Assembly (NCBI GenBank): GCA_021234155.1
Contig: JAJEKV010000059.1
Span: 8,934,779 to 8,998,778 of the forward strand
DNA: 64,000 bases
Origin: Isoetes taiwanensis
Lineage: Eukaryota > Streptophyta > Lycopodiopsida > Isoetales > Isoetaceae
Direction: 5' to 3'
In this document: positions 1-10,690 of the stretch, piece by piece
How the letters are laid out: every line of letters starts with the position of its first letter
Position numbering within the stretch: position 1 is the stretch's first letter
The notes under the pieces: generated by a model
What the model saw: the letters and a program-made list of their open reading frames with translations, nothing else
What the model was told of the DNA's origin: nothing
Database searches by the model: none
Made by a program: the position numbers and the translations under genes

Positions 1-123
1 TTGTTTGATCCTGAAGGGAACTTAGTAAATGTGGAAAATATATTATGTGTGCCTACATTAGTCAAAATTTTGATTTTAGTAAGCCAACTTTTAGATCTTA
101 GCTTTAAGCTTGTTTTTGAGAAT
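1..123 (+). pseudogene. copia pol fragment, region before the integrase zinc finger
   Basis: The first 120 bases read in one frame as a stretch with a CVPTLVKILILVSQL motif. This resembles the conserved segment between protease and the GAG-pre-integrase domain of copia polyproteins. It is cut at about 123 by a pentanucleotide-tailed insertion and resumes around 430. It is a fragment and can make no product alone. Confidence 0.6.
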
Positions 124-355
124 AGAATAGAATAGAATAGAATAGAATATGATTTTATCGTCCACGGAGACCAACTGGCCTATGGGACCCAAGTACAAAG
201 AGAGAGCAGCAGGCGCATTACTACCAGGATTAAAAAACCCCCGCCCCGAAGGGTTTTCGGGGGAAAAACCTTAGTAGCAATAAGGATGCTGACATACTGC
301 ACAGTTATATACATAATCACAAGCACAACTGAGGTAACTGGATGTAAAGTGCTCT
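121..355 (-). mobile_element. Short non-LTR retrotransposon 3' end with (TATTC)n tail
   Basis: Starts with about five AATAG units; on the minus strand this is a 3' tail of TATTC repeats. Next to it is TTTTATCGTCCACGGAGACC, and then GGCCTATGGGACCCAAGTAC. The same arrangement with a different tail is seen at 733. A G/C-rich hairpin (CCCCCG ... CGGGGG) lies at about 239-266. No coding capacity is visible. The distal edge, where copia sequence resumes, is uncertain by some tens of bases. Confidence 0.5.
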
Positions 356-429
356 TTGGAAATAAAATTAAATCTTTTACACAACGAGTTGGGAAACTAT
401 TCTAATTTACAAATGGAAGTTCAAATGCA

Positions 430-732
430 GGTAGCATCAATGCAATATTATATCCTGACATTAAACTTTGGCATGACAAGCTGGCACATGTAAATGTCAA
501 TAAATTTAAGTTCATGAGAAAACTTATATCAATAAAATGCAGAGATGATAAGTGCAGTGACAAATTTTTGTGTAAAGGATGTCTAATTGGGAAAATTACT
601 AGGGTGCCTTTTTAAAAATTGCAAAAAGAGCACGTGATATATTGGAATTAGTGCATGCATCTGTAGATCTCTAAATGTAACAGGACGAACAGAGAGAAAC
701 ACTATATCTCCTTTATTGATGATTATAGCATA
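430..732 (+). pseudogene. copia GAG-pre-integrase zinc-binding fragment
   Basis: A frame from about 460 reads LWHDKLAHVN, then CKGCLIGK, the His/Cys zinc-binding motif before the integrase core of copia elements. It continues to YISFIDDYS at about 702-731, which holds the first catalytic Asp region of the integrase. The frame is broken by a stop between the two motifs. Directly after it, the sequence changes to a GATAA-repeat tail and GC-rich DNA, which marks an insertion into the integrase domain. Confidence 0.8.
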
Positions 733-1551
733 AAAGATAAGATAAGATAATCATTTTAACGTCCACTGGAAGCCCATCCGGGCTTATGGGACCAAGTACA
801 TGGGGGACCGAAGTCCTGGACCGAAGTCCAAACAAGAACATGGGCCAAAGCCCTGAAGCAAAAGCACAACGTGAGCAGAAGCACAATCATCATGGCCCGG
901 ATTAAAAACCACATGGGAACAAACCGTTACCAGGATGATTATGGCTGCTCACAAAGCCAAAAATCCATGCTGTTGCATAAGCAACAAGCATACCTCCAAC
1001 AAACAAGACTTCACCAAACGCCTCCGAACCGTAACCTCTTCACAGCTGGGTGCTGAAGACTGGTGTGAACTTACAAACGCGCTAAATCTCCATCTTCACG
1101 CGAAAAACAAGGCAGATAGATTCTGATGCATAGATCCAGATGCCGACCCACTGAAGCAGCTCGATCAAACCACTAGACCATAAGAGCTGCCACCAGGAAC
1201 AGGTCAATTCTCTAAACCCACAGAGCAGCTACCTGCAAAAAGGCGGTGACCCTGAGGGCACCGCTGAAGATGAAAGCATGCGCATCCAATAGGCCCAAGC
1301 GCCAATCACCAAGGCGCGCAGGGAAGGCGGCGCTCAGAGATAAACGCTCAGAGAAGTCGATTGGAGGAGGTGCATCCTCCAGCCCTGCGCCAAAGCGCCA
1401 ACACCCCCAGGCATGCTCGCAGGCGGACTTCCACTCAGGCACACACAGGGGCGCCATCCTTCACTGCCGCTGCCCCACCGCCATCCATCACTGCATCTGC
1501 TCGGGCAGGCGCCAGGCAGCGCCTCAGGCAGGCGCCTCAGGCAGGCGCCTT
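733..1551 (-). mobile_element. Non-LTR retrotransposon fragment with (TTATC)n tail inside copia integrase
   Basis: The insertion starts with GATAA repeats, followed by TTTTAACGTCCACTGGAAGC and a GGGCTTATGGGACCAAGTAC segment like the one at 121-355. The body (about 1200-1550) is much richer in G+C than its surroundings and has short repeats of CAGGCGCC near the end. Read on the minus strand this fits a truncated LINE or a SINE derived from one. The flanks AGCATAAAAG and AGTAGAAAAG (8 of 10 equal) may be a decayed target duplication. Small frames across it show no recognisable reverse transcriptase. Confidence 0.5.
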
Positions 1552-2200
1552 AGTAGAAAAGTGCTATTGTTTATCATCTAAGTTTCAAGCCTTGGACGCA
1601 TTCAAAATCTATGTTAGTGAGGTGAAAAAACAATTAGGCAAAAATGTGAAATTTCTTCAAACTGACATAGGAGGAGAGTTTTTATCAAAAGAATTTAAAA
1701 GGTACTGTAAAAAAGGGAGAATAAGGAAGCAGTTGACATGTGTATATTCACCCCAACAGAACGAGGTTGCACAGAGAAAGAATAGAACAGTCATGAATGT
1801 TGTTAGAGCAATGCCCAAGCATAATGGGTTACCAAATTCACTCTAGGAAGAAGCCTGAAAAATAGCATATTTCATACAAAACAAATTACCATCGGCCAAC
1901 TTGGAGGAGAAACTATGGCATAACAAACTGTGATGTTGAAGATTATCAAATGTTAAAAGCATACAGATGCCTGGGATATGCTCACATATCAAAAGAAAAA
2001 AGCAAAAAAAGTTATTTGATAGAGTTGGATTGGCTTACTTGGTCGATATGACGGGGAGTCTAAAGCATACATAATGTATGTGCCAGACTCACATAAATAA
2101 TTATAAGCAGAGACATCCAATTTGATGAATATACCTTTTATAAAGACAGGTCTAGTAAGGGAGAGATGATCAAGGATAAATCTGAAGAAGAAAGTACCAC
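1552..2200 (+). pseudogene. copia integrase core and C-terminal region, inactivated
   Basis: The frame resumes in the integrase core. FLQTDIGGEF carries the second catalytic Asp, and SPQQNEVAQRKNRT is the block that normally holds the catalytic Glu. Here that position reads Gln (VAQRKN instead of the family VAERKN), so the catalytic triad is broken. A stop follows at about 1844. Degenerate pieces of the integrase C-terminal region continue to about 2200, including a CLGYAHISKEK piece and, in another frame, ESKAYIMYVPDSH. From 2166 an acidic frame (EEESTTVEEMDE) matches the variable linker before reverse transcriptase. Confidence 0.8.
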
Positions 2201-2448
2201 AGTTGAAGAAATGGATGAAACAGATGAAGAAGAAAACAATGACCATGAAAAAGATGATTCAAATGGGCTGGAGATCATGAGTACAGAAGATCAGATTAAT
2301 GTAAATATAGACACTGCAAAGATGGAGCCCCAATCACAAACATGTGAGCAGGCAATTCAATAGAGCAAAAAAGTGTCTACAGAGTTAAAATTACAAAGCA
2401 AAAGGAAAGAATAAGTAGAGAGATTGTAGAAGATAGTGAAACTAGATC

Positions 2449-2902
2449 CTTACGGTAGATCCACAAGTGGAAAAAATACGCGGACAAAAAAGGCTCTATC
2501 TATTATGGCCATATTGAAACCATATATACCAACCACCTTTGAGAAAGCTATTAATAGTATGGAGGCAGATAAATGGTAAAAGGCAATGGATGACAAGTTG
2601 CAATCTTTTAAGTATACATGGACTTTTGAAGTCGTGACAAAGCCACAAGATAAAAATATAGTCGGTAATAAATGGGTAATTAGAATTAAGGAGACAGCAG
2701 ATGGTTCCAAAAGGTACAAGGCGAGATTAGTACTAAGGGGTATTCTCAAAAGAAGGGCGAAGATTTTGAAGAGACATTTTCACCACTGGTTAAATCTACA
2801 AGTATCAGAACTTTGTTGGCCATTGCAAATGGTCTGGATCTTGAGATCCATCACATGGATGTCAAAACAACATTTCTGAATGCTGAGCTCAAAGAAGATA
2901 TG
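2449..2902 (+). pseudogene. copia reverse transcriptase, 5' fragment
   Basis: A degenerate copia-type reverse transcriptase (RVT_2) start. TWTFEVVTKPQ, NKWVIRIKE and RYKARLVLRG are seen in the 2586-2750 frame. After a frame change at about 2745 the next blocks read FSPLVKSTSIRTLLA, then HHMDVKTTFLNAELKEDM at the end. A stop lies in the opening block at about 2578. The YxDD catalytic block is missing because the sequence is replaced at 2903. Fragment only. Confidence 0.85.
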
Positions 2903-3012
2903 TTGGGCCTGGGTCACGCCAGGATAGACAAATTCTCAAGCTCTAACGAGTGTTAGTGTTTGGAGTAAGTATTTCTGCTAGATTAGATCCTAGTGGGAAG
3001 TTAGTATATATA
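2903..3012 (+). repeat. 110-bp direct repeat, left copy
   Basis: TTGGGCCTGGGTCACGCC to TTAGTATATATA is repeated without visible change at 6940-7049, 4037 bases away. The left copy abuts the broken reverse transcriptase and runs into CTGGAACTTC; the right copy runs into a longer TA tract. It could be a very short LTR pair or two ends of one element family. The repeat starts TG but does not end CA, and no primer-binding site follows it, so an LTR is not well supported. Confidence 0.85.
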
Positions 3013-6000
3013 CTGGAACTTCTATTTTTCCGTTCTAGGACGGTTAACCCTTGCCCCCTGGCTTGCTTTAATTATTGTTATAACACTATCATACATGTTT
3101 TGCAGATATAGTCAACGATCAGAGAACATTTGTCATGGTATGCTCTGTTTGGGGCTAAATACCTGGTCCTCGCAGGGTGTACCTTTGTATAGATTTATCT
3201 GGTCCCAGGTATTTTTTATATTGTAATTTCTGTAAAAATAATTATTATATTTACAAGCGCAAAGCATTTGTTCAGGTGATTATGGTCTAGGGCCAAAGAT
3301 TTGGTCCTCGCCAAATTATCTAACATTGGCTCTTAGTTTATTGTGCTGCATAATTATCAATCTTCTTCGACGTTATGTTTCCATAGTCTTTGAAGTGCTC
3401 CTTTATAAGGAACACACTAGTTGCCTGTCTTTGGATGATTCTGGTTTGGGGCCAAAGATGTGGTCCCCGCCAAGTTATCTAATGTTGACTACTTGTTAGG
3501 ATGTTAGATAAGTTCTCAAGGCTATCTTATAAATGGCTTCCATTACATCTTAGTAATTTGAGCATAGTGTCTCTATTTGTATTTTGCCTTGTTTATGGAC
3601 TAGTTCAGAAAATGTGTTTTCTTAATTTGCTTAAGTCTGGGACCAAATATTTGGCCCTCGCTTAGTACGTTAGGAGCATATGTTCTGATGTTTTTGGTAT
3701 GGTATACATTATGGCGTTTGCATCTTAATATTAGACTGATGAGATTTTTCTGTTACTATGGCAGACTACTCATAATGCTATGAAGCATAACAACAATGGC
3801 TTTATCTGGTTCCTTGAGTGTAGGGAGCTTGGCTTTCCTTGTCTCATGTTTCAATCCCACAATAGGGTTGTTCAAACAATGATTGATGTCTCAATCGTGA
3901 CAGATTATATAAGACAATCATTGCGCTAGAGCCAATGCAAACTGATTGCAAGCTCTCATCAAATAGTAGTATTGCAGGAGCTAAAAGAGACTTGCTCAAA
4001 ATCATTGTATGGTTCCTCAAAAATGGATTTCACCAAAAGACTAGTTACAGGAATGTCTGCAACACTCTTAAGTAAGAGTTCATGGGGCTTAATTACAAGG
4101 CTACAGACCTAGTCAAACACATTCATAACAGGTATGAGAGTGTATTCCTTATATGTTTCTCTATCTTCATGGCTATTGAATACAGGTGAAGTAGGGTCCT
4201 AGCAGCAATGCTAGGTGCCCTACTTAACCTAGTTCTTGCTGTATTCTTGTTGATATGGACCCTTGCACCTGCGGAAGGAGGCAGGCTATTATATATATCT
4301 ACATATATCTATATATATCAAGGTTGTTATTGGTTGGATCTTGATCAACTAGCTCAGAGAAAAATGGACCATTTTGCTAGTTTCACCTTGCTATTTGAGG
4401 GCGTATGACATAGCATGGCACCAGTGAATCTATGTTGCTAACTTGTGACATCTGTTTTCTAGATTGCCTAAAATAAAAGGGCACTTGGACACATCTTATT
4501 ATACTAGGCTCTTGGATGGGCTTTTCATTTTGCAAAAGGCACACAATCATTTGCAAATGGCATCATTTTGAGGTATGTGTTTATTTATATTGCTATAGCA
4601 TTCTTTTTGCTTGCCACATAATTGTTGTGTCCAACATGAAATAAAGAGACATTTCCTTGGGCAAGTCGATAGTTTCATTTGGCTTATTGAATGTTCACTA
4701 TGCAAGACGATTTCTTTAAATAAGGTTCTATCCAGCTTTACTTTTTAAAAAAAAGATGTGCACCTTTCTAGCATGCAAGATGCAACGTGTTAAGTTCTTA
4801 AGGAAAAGCCCTTTCCATAGCATTTTACCATTCACGTTGCAAAAGTTATGGACTACCTTTTATTGTTTTACAAAAAGCCATGCCATGGATGGGTCCTTGT
4901 GGACGCTTCTTTTGAAAAAAAGGCTTAAGTCGTACTATTATATTAGTGGTTATTTTTGGTCGATGTGTCCACAAAAATAATTGGTATTGATATTCTTGAG
5001 ACAGAAAGGCCGCCAATGAAGGCCGCCAATGAATATCTCAGAGATTGAAAAGGTTTTTAGCCTTGGTCCAGATAAGCGCATCTGCCCCTTGTAATTTTTC
5101 CGTAGTGCTAGGCGCCGCGATCTCTGCACTATATGGCTGTTTTGAAGCATGCATGGCGATTGCGATTTGTGGGCATCCACTCTTTTAGCTCAAGCACACT
5201 TACAGCCTAGGTATTTAGCTTTTCCAGGCCACTCTGGTATTCAGCAATAATCTCTCAAGCAAATGATGGGGCTTTTAACTGGAAAATAGAAATCTAGATT
5301 GGCAAACGTCATTGCTCTCTTTGCTGATAAAGGCATCCAAGTTATGGACTTCGGAGCTTCAATCATTTAAGGAGCGTGTCTTAAACAGGTTTTGTGCATC
5401 TTCTTATTGCATTTTTATCTAGAACATTACTCCAAACTTTATGAAGGAGAACTGACTAAGCTCTATATGAGGTGTCTGGTTTTGTTTCAATGAGCTTATC
5501 ATTTCTTATGAATAGTAGTTGGGATATGTACATATGGAGTTTCGTATTTTACGCGAACAACGTTGTCTTTAGGTTTTCACAACTTCTGTGACAGCAAATG
5601 CAGGAGCTTTGCGTGAATTTTTATTATTGTAACCTGCATTTTCAGGAGCTCTACATGACTTTTGATTGTTGCAATTTGATTTTTATGATTGTTATATGCC
5701 ATCAAAATTTAGAGAGCAGCCCAGATCTATTTCGAAGCACGGATAAGATGCTCATATGTAGCATTTAAGTCTGCATCTTATTGTGGAATGTGGAAGTCCT
5801 TGACATCGAAATAGTACTCTATTAGTTCCTTTTATATACCATAAAACTTGACTGGAAGAGGTTAAGTTAAATGTTTCACAGGTTTTATTGGCACATTTTA
5901 TGATGTTACAGACATTTCAAGTCTGATTATTTGCTGAAAGTAGTCATTCATGAGATGGATCTTAAACACGAAAGGAAACGGATAAAAACAGAGTTTTGCT

Positions 6001-6939
6001 TCGCTTACCTGCTAGTGGCTTTGTACTTTACCCTGATTAAGGCTAATTTACATTGGGTTTGCTGCAGGTAACATGCGAGACTCACCTTCTGACGTTTAAG
6101 GTGTTAATTGGCAAAAGAAACTTCGGATGTACAAGTTCGAGTTGCAATTCGACTGCGGTTCTCTGCAGTAATATTTATCAGGGGAGAAAATCTTTTAGAA
6201 TCATGTCTAACTAGTTTTTACATACATGAGCAGCACATTGGTTGTTCTTAATTCATCTAAAATCTAGTTGGAACACAAAATCTAGAAGATTTGCCTTCTT
6301 GGGCTTACTTGTTGCAAGAAATAGTTGCTATATGCACGAAAATAACATAGGCATGGCTGTTTATATCTTTTTAGATCTATAGTATGAACATGTGAAGTTG
6401 GTGTGCTTAAATACTCTTCATAACAGTCCTGCACCATAAAGTGTGTTTCTTGCTCCGATTTTGAGCATGAACATACAGATTTGTATATGTACAGGAGAGT
6501 AATAGATGCACATTTGTGTTTCTGGGTTTGGGCCCAATATCTTATTGTGTTATCCTTTTGAACTAGAATTTGATAGTTGTGAAGGAGGCTTAAAGTGAAA
6601 GCCGAGCATTTTCCTACTTGGACCATAAAAACAAAGTTTAGATTTTTGTCTGCTTTGGCATGTGATGCTTATGAAGGTGATTGCAAACTTACATGCATAA
6701 CTGACTCTTTGGCTGGCTTTTGGCATTAGTACTTCATGGTGATACCTAATTGTCATCAGCATATTCTATATACATGGCTTATTCAGTGTATTATCATAAG
6801 AACTATGCTTTGGCTTCTTATGACAAAAGATAAGTTTGGTTTGGAATCAAATACTTGATCCCCATTAGACTTACCTTAGTTGTAGAGAGCTTGTAGGCTA
6901 ATATTCACAGTTAGTTTTTATAATGCTAGGATTAGTGGC
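3013..6939. other. 3.9-kb segment between direct repeats, no recognised gene
   Basis: AT-rich, intron-like DNA with no frame above about 115 codons and no protein I recognise. It contains at least four diverged copies of a partly palindromic motif, GGGCCAAAGATTTGGTCC, followed by TCGCCAAATTATCTAA (near 3150, 3288, 3447, 3634), and a weaker one near 6836. Exon-like stretches (for example 3762-3920 and 3960-4130) suggest captured and decayed gene pieces, but I cannot name them. The small frames here look like chance. Confidence 0.5.
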
Positions 6940-7049
6940 TTGGGCCTGGGTCACGCCAGGATAGACAAATTCTCAAGCTCTAACGAGTGTTAGTGTTTGG
7001 AGTAAGTATTTCTGCTAGATTAGATCCTAGTGGGAAGTTAGTATATATA
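6940..7049 (+). repeat. 110-bp direct repeat, right copy
   Basis: Second copy of the repeat at 2903-3012. It is followed by TATATATATATTAACAAATTAG. The 7050-7380 stretch after it is AT-rich, ends in a TA tract and shows no recognisable gene. Confidence 0.85.
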
Positions 7050-7459
7050 TATATTAACAAATTAGTGTAAATAAATTAACCACTTAAATGCTAAGATAAG
7101 CATACCGTTGTATCCCTCAAGGGGTATTAAAGTGTTTCACATTAGAACAAGTGCATGCCTGGCTCAAAATAAGTGATTATGGATATTTGAGATTTTATGA
7201 AGCTAGATCTCATACGGCAAGGTTCCACAACAGAACTTAGGCATTTTAAATAGGGCCAAAGTCAACATACAGTCCATTGATTCAAGATTTAGATGAAGAT
7301 AATGATGCCAATGGAATTTTTGAGAAATTAGTGGAACAATGCCTAAGCCAGCCATTGAATATATATGTATATATTTATATATATATATACAAGTATTTGT
7401 ACCATGAGGGAGTGTATGAAGTCGAATGTACGCACATTAGAAAGTATAACCCAAGTTTT

Positions 7460-7775
7460 GCCAACATTCTATTAAGACTGTCCAATATTCTAAAAACATC
7501 CCTAGATCCCTGTGCATTTCTCGTAGATTCCCTAAAATTCTACAAAGTTTTTCTTGGATTTCCTAAGATCCTACAAAGATTCCACATTATTCTACAGGGA
7601 TTCACATGAATTTGTTTAAGAATCCCTAGATTCCCTTAAGATTCCCCTATATCCCCTTAGATTCCCTAAGGTTCCTTAAGAATACCCCAGGATTCTCATA
7701 AGATTCCCCTATGTTCCCAAAGATTCTCCCAAGGTTCCTTAGATTCGCTTAGACTCTATGAAGATTCCCTAGTGC
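7460..7775. repeat. AGATTC minisatellite, E1 block
   Basis: Imperfect repeats built on AGATTC(C/T) and spaced about 10-11 bases apart. Shorter and more diverged than the other blocks in the window. Confidence 0.75.
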
Positions 7776-7927
7776 GAGAGTTTTAGCGACGCCATGGAGT
7801 CGCGGCTAGAACTTAAATGAGAGAAGAAGGAGAGGAATAATTTTCCAAAGATTCTAGGCGCCCTTAGTTTAGAAAAAAAAAAGGTGTTGGAAGGAAAATC
7901 AAATAGGTTGCCACGTAGTTCACATGA

Positions 7928-8170
7928 CATCAAGCTCGTCCTCATGGTTAAAGATCGGAAGAAAACATGAAAAGAAAGCAAAATATAGCTTTGCCACATT
8001 CCACATTAAGGTTTTTCTATAATAAAAGGCAAAGAATGTTGCCATGTAATTACATCAAGCTCGTCCTCATGGTTAAAGTTTGAAAGAAAACTTGAAAAGA
8101 ATGCAAGATATGGCTTGCCACGTTTCACATTAAGATTTTTATATTCTATATTAAAAGGCAAAAAATGCAT
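7928..8170. repeat. 125-bp tandem repeat, two copies
   Basis: CATCAAGCTCGTCCTCATGG starts at 7928 and again at 8053. Both copies continue through a GAAAGAAAAC ... GAAAAGAA block and a GCCAC ... CACATTAAG block. The 2.6-kb segmental duplication breaks inside the second copy. Confidence 0.8.
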
Positions 8171-9156
8171 AAATTAATTACAATGCCACCTCAAAATCTA
8201 TATATTAAATATAGATAAGATATGGTGGCAAATAAATGCACATGCCACCTCAACTACACCTCATGATTACAATAAATGCTTGCATGCACATGTATGCCAC
8301 CTAACCACATGCATAGGAACTTCTTGTCACCTTCCTCTCTTATAGTTTGAACGATCCAGATTTCACCTTCCCCCATCTAACGGCCCATGTGCATGGTGCA
8401 TGGCCCATGCATGTATGTGCATATGTATGCATGTGCACATCGTGCCCATCCATGCATCACATGAGGTGGAATTATAACAACCCTTGATTTTGTCATTTGA
8501 CGGCTAGGATCAATCTCTATGAATATGACCCATGGGATGACAAAATCACACATCGATCACGCTGGCTCCAAATGCGACAAAATAGTGCCAAAGCACCACT
8601 CCTTAGAAAGGTCTCGACGAGAGAAATCCAATGGCGTAGGCCCCACCTTCATCCGACCCCTCATCGCAAAGCTACGGGCCTTCAAGACGATTAAACAGAA
8701 GGAAGCTTCCTAGAAAGTCCATTCATAAATACTTTGCCACCTCACTACCTTTTTTATTAATGAGGGTGCCTTTTTATTAATGAGGGTGCCACCTCACCTC
8801 CTTTAAAAGAAAAAAATCAATTTAATATTAAAAAGTTAATGGCTAGGATTTATGCTCACCTTTTAATCTAACGGTTGAGATCTGCTGCACCAACTTTTTT
8901 TTTTGGCACCTTCCTTGCACCTTCTTCACAAAAATCAAGGGCTAGGATTTATTCTCCCCTTTTGATCCAACGGTTTGGGGATGTGGTGCATGCCCCCATG
9001 CATGCCCATGCATGCCCATCATGGCCATCCATGCACCTCAATGAGGTGGCATTATCCTGGCCTTTCATTTCGTGATTGGACGGCTGGGATGAATCTCTAT
9101 GAACATGGGCATGGGATGACAAAACACACATCTAATACGTGTATATATATTAGTGA

Positions 9157-10686
9157 TATATATACAAGTGGTTCTACTATGAGGGACTGCACAAATTCGA
9201 CCGGAAACCAATGCAAAGTTATTCAATGAAGATTCTATAAGCATTCCCCTAGATTCTTTATGTTTCTATGAAGATTTCCCTAGATTCTCAAAGATTTTAT
9301 GAAGATTCCCTTAGATCTCCTATGTTCACAAAGATTCTTTTTAGATTCTCCTAGATTTCCAAAGATTATGCCAAGATTCCTCAAGATTCTATGTAGATTC
9401 TCCTAGATTCTCCAAGATTTTATGAAGATTCCTCTAAATTTCCTTATATTTCCCTAGATTCAGAGAAGTTCTCTTGATATTCTCATAGATTCCCCAAGAT
9501 TCCCCAAGATTCCGTCTAGATTCCCCAAGATTTTATGTAGTTCTATTGAATTCTCCAAGATTTGATGAAGATTCTCCTAGATTCCTTTAGATTATAGGAA
9601 AATTCTCCATGATTCTATCATGATTTCACTAGATTCTCAAAGCTTTTAGAAAGATTTCCTTAGATTCCCAAATATTCTCTTAAGATTCCTCGAGATTCTC
9701 TAAGATCCTCTAGATCTTAGATGATTCCATCAAGATTCCTCTAGATTCTTAAAGATTCTATGAAGATTCCCTTGGATTCCCTTAATTTCTCAAAGATTCT
9801 CTCGTGATTCCTATAGATTCCCTTCGATTTTCCAAAGATTCCCTTTGATTCCCAAAGATTCTCTTAAGATTCCCATAGATTCTATAAAGATTCCTCTAGA
9901 TTCTCCAAGATTGCATCAAGATTCCTCTAGATTCTCCACGTATTTATGAAGATTCCTTTAGATTCCCTCAAATTCCTATGGATTCCCTTTAGATTCTCTA
10001 AGATTCTTTTAGAATTCCTCTAGATTCTCTAAGATCTCTGATGATTCCCCAGATTCCTATAAATTACCATGAATTCCTAAAATTCTAAGATTCCAAAAAG
10101 ATTCTTAGTGTTCGATCACGTTGGCTGCAACTACGACGAAATAGTGCCAAAGCACCACTCATTGGAAAGCTCTCGACGAGAGGAATCTAATGGCGTGGGT
10201 CCCACCTTTATCCGACCCCTCTACCGCAAGCTACGTGCCTTTGAAGGCGATTAAACAAATGGAAGCTTCCTAGAAAGTCTAATCATAAATGTTTTGCCAC
10301 CTCGTTACCTTTTTATTAATGAGGGTGCCACCTCACCTCTTTTAAATAAAAAAAAATCAATTTAATATTAAAAAGTTAATGGCTAGGATTTATGCTCACT
10401 TTTTGATCCAACGGCTAAGATCTGCTACACCAGATCTACTTTAAGGGACCTTCCTTGCACCTTCCTTACAAAAAATCAAGGGCTAGGATTTATCCTCCCC
10501 TTTCAATCCAACGGTCCAGAGATGTGGTGCATGCCCCCATGCATGACCCATGCATGCCTCCATGCATGCCCATAAGCAATGGATGGCCCTGATGCTGCCA
10601 CCTCACCTGCCCCACTTTAAATGGACGGCATCCGGGCATGTAAGAATCAAACACATTATATACCAAAGTTTATGATATACCTTTAT
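9157..10686 (-). mobile_element. E2: non-autonomous element with AGATTC minisatellite, truncated
   Basis: Begins with TATATATACAAGTGGTTCTA (inverted right end of the family), then 9227-10113 minisatellite, then a unique tail with TCGATCACGTTGGC, GGAAGCTTCCTAG, TTTTTATTAATGAGGGTGCC, GATCCAACGGCTAAGATC and CATGCATG repeats. The tail is shared with E6 and E8. The expected TA-rich left end is missing because the tandem duplication joint falls here. Non-coding. Confidence 0.65.
9227..10113. repeat. AGATTC minisatellite, E2 block
   Basis: About 890 bases of imperfect units such as AGATTCTCCA, AGATTCTATGA and AGATTCCCCT, so AGATTC returns every 10 or 11 bases and three units make a 31-base pattern. 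The units are too diverged to be a fresh satellite. The whole block is copied in the tandem duplicate at 11842-12722 with nearly no change. Confidence 0.9.
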
Positions 10687-10690
10687 CATA

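Larger units (their letters stand above)
1..2902 (+). mobile_element. Decayed Ty1/copia retrotransposon (pol part)
   Basis: Pieces of a copia-type polyprotein follow one another in the expected order on the + strand: GAG-pre-integrase zinc region, integrase core, integrase C-terminal region, then the start of reverse transcriptase. Stops and frame changes occur throughout, so no long reading frame survives. Two non-LTR retrotransposon tails (about 121-355 and 733-1551) interrupt it. The reverse transcriptase stops at 2902, where a segment flanked by direct repeats begins. No gag, RNase H or LTR is seen, so the element starts outside the window and its 3' part is lost or displaced. The family is assigned from motif order (copia has integrase before reverse transcriptase). 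Confidence 0.85.
7381..9150 (-). mobile_element. E1: non-autonomous element with AGATTC minisatellite
   Basis: The left edge in window coordinates is ATATATACAAGTATTTGTACC, the inverted form of the right end shared with E4, E5, E7 and E8, so the element reads on the minus strand. Inside are a short AGATTC minisatellite (7460-7775), a 125-bp tandem repeat, purine/pyrimidine CATGCATG clusters and the family motifs GATCCAACGG and GACGGCTAGGATC. The other edge is GTGTATATATATTAGTG at 9140-9155. Element E2 starts at once after it. No protein is encoded. Confidence 0.6.
8077..10686. repeat. 2.6-kb tandem duplication, copy A
   Basis: Sequence from AGTTTGAAAG (8077) to ATATACCTTTAT (10686) recurs at 10691-13302, offset about 2614. 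It holds most of E1 and E2. Copy A lacks the TA tract at its right end and is joined directly to the start of copy B. The copies are nearly identical over long runs; the differences sit in clusters. Confidence 0.9.

Noticed and set aside
1212-1581. Overlapping frames of 81, 111 and 161 codons on both strands
   Set aside because: They lie in the GC-rich retrotransposon tail, where stops are rare by chance. The 161-codon frame only joins this tail to copia integrase.
2903-7049. LTR retrotransposon with 110-bp LTRs
   Set aside because: The repeat does not end in CA, no primer-binding site or polypurine tract is seen next to it, and no pol sequence lies inside. Kept only as a direct repeat.
8497-9229. 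Small frames repeated in the 2.6-kb duplicates as conserved genes
   Set aside because: Their repetition follows from the recent duplication. They change frame or end between copies, and they overlap CATGCATG-type repeats.
9227-10113. CRISPR-like regular repeat array
   Set aside because: The spacing is 10-11 bases with no unique spacers, units are diverged, and the setting is a plant genome. It is a minisatellite.
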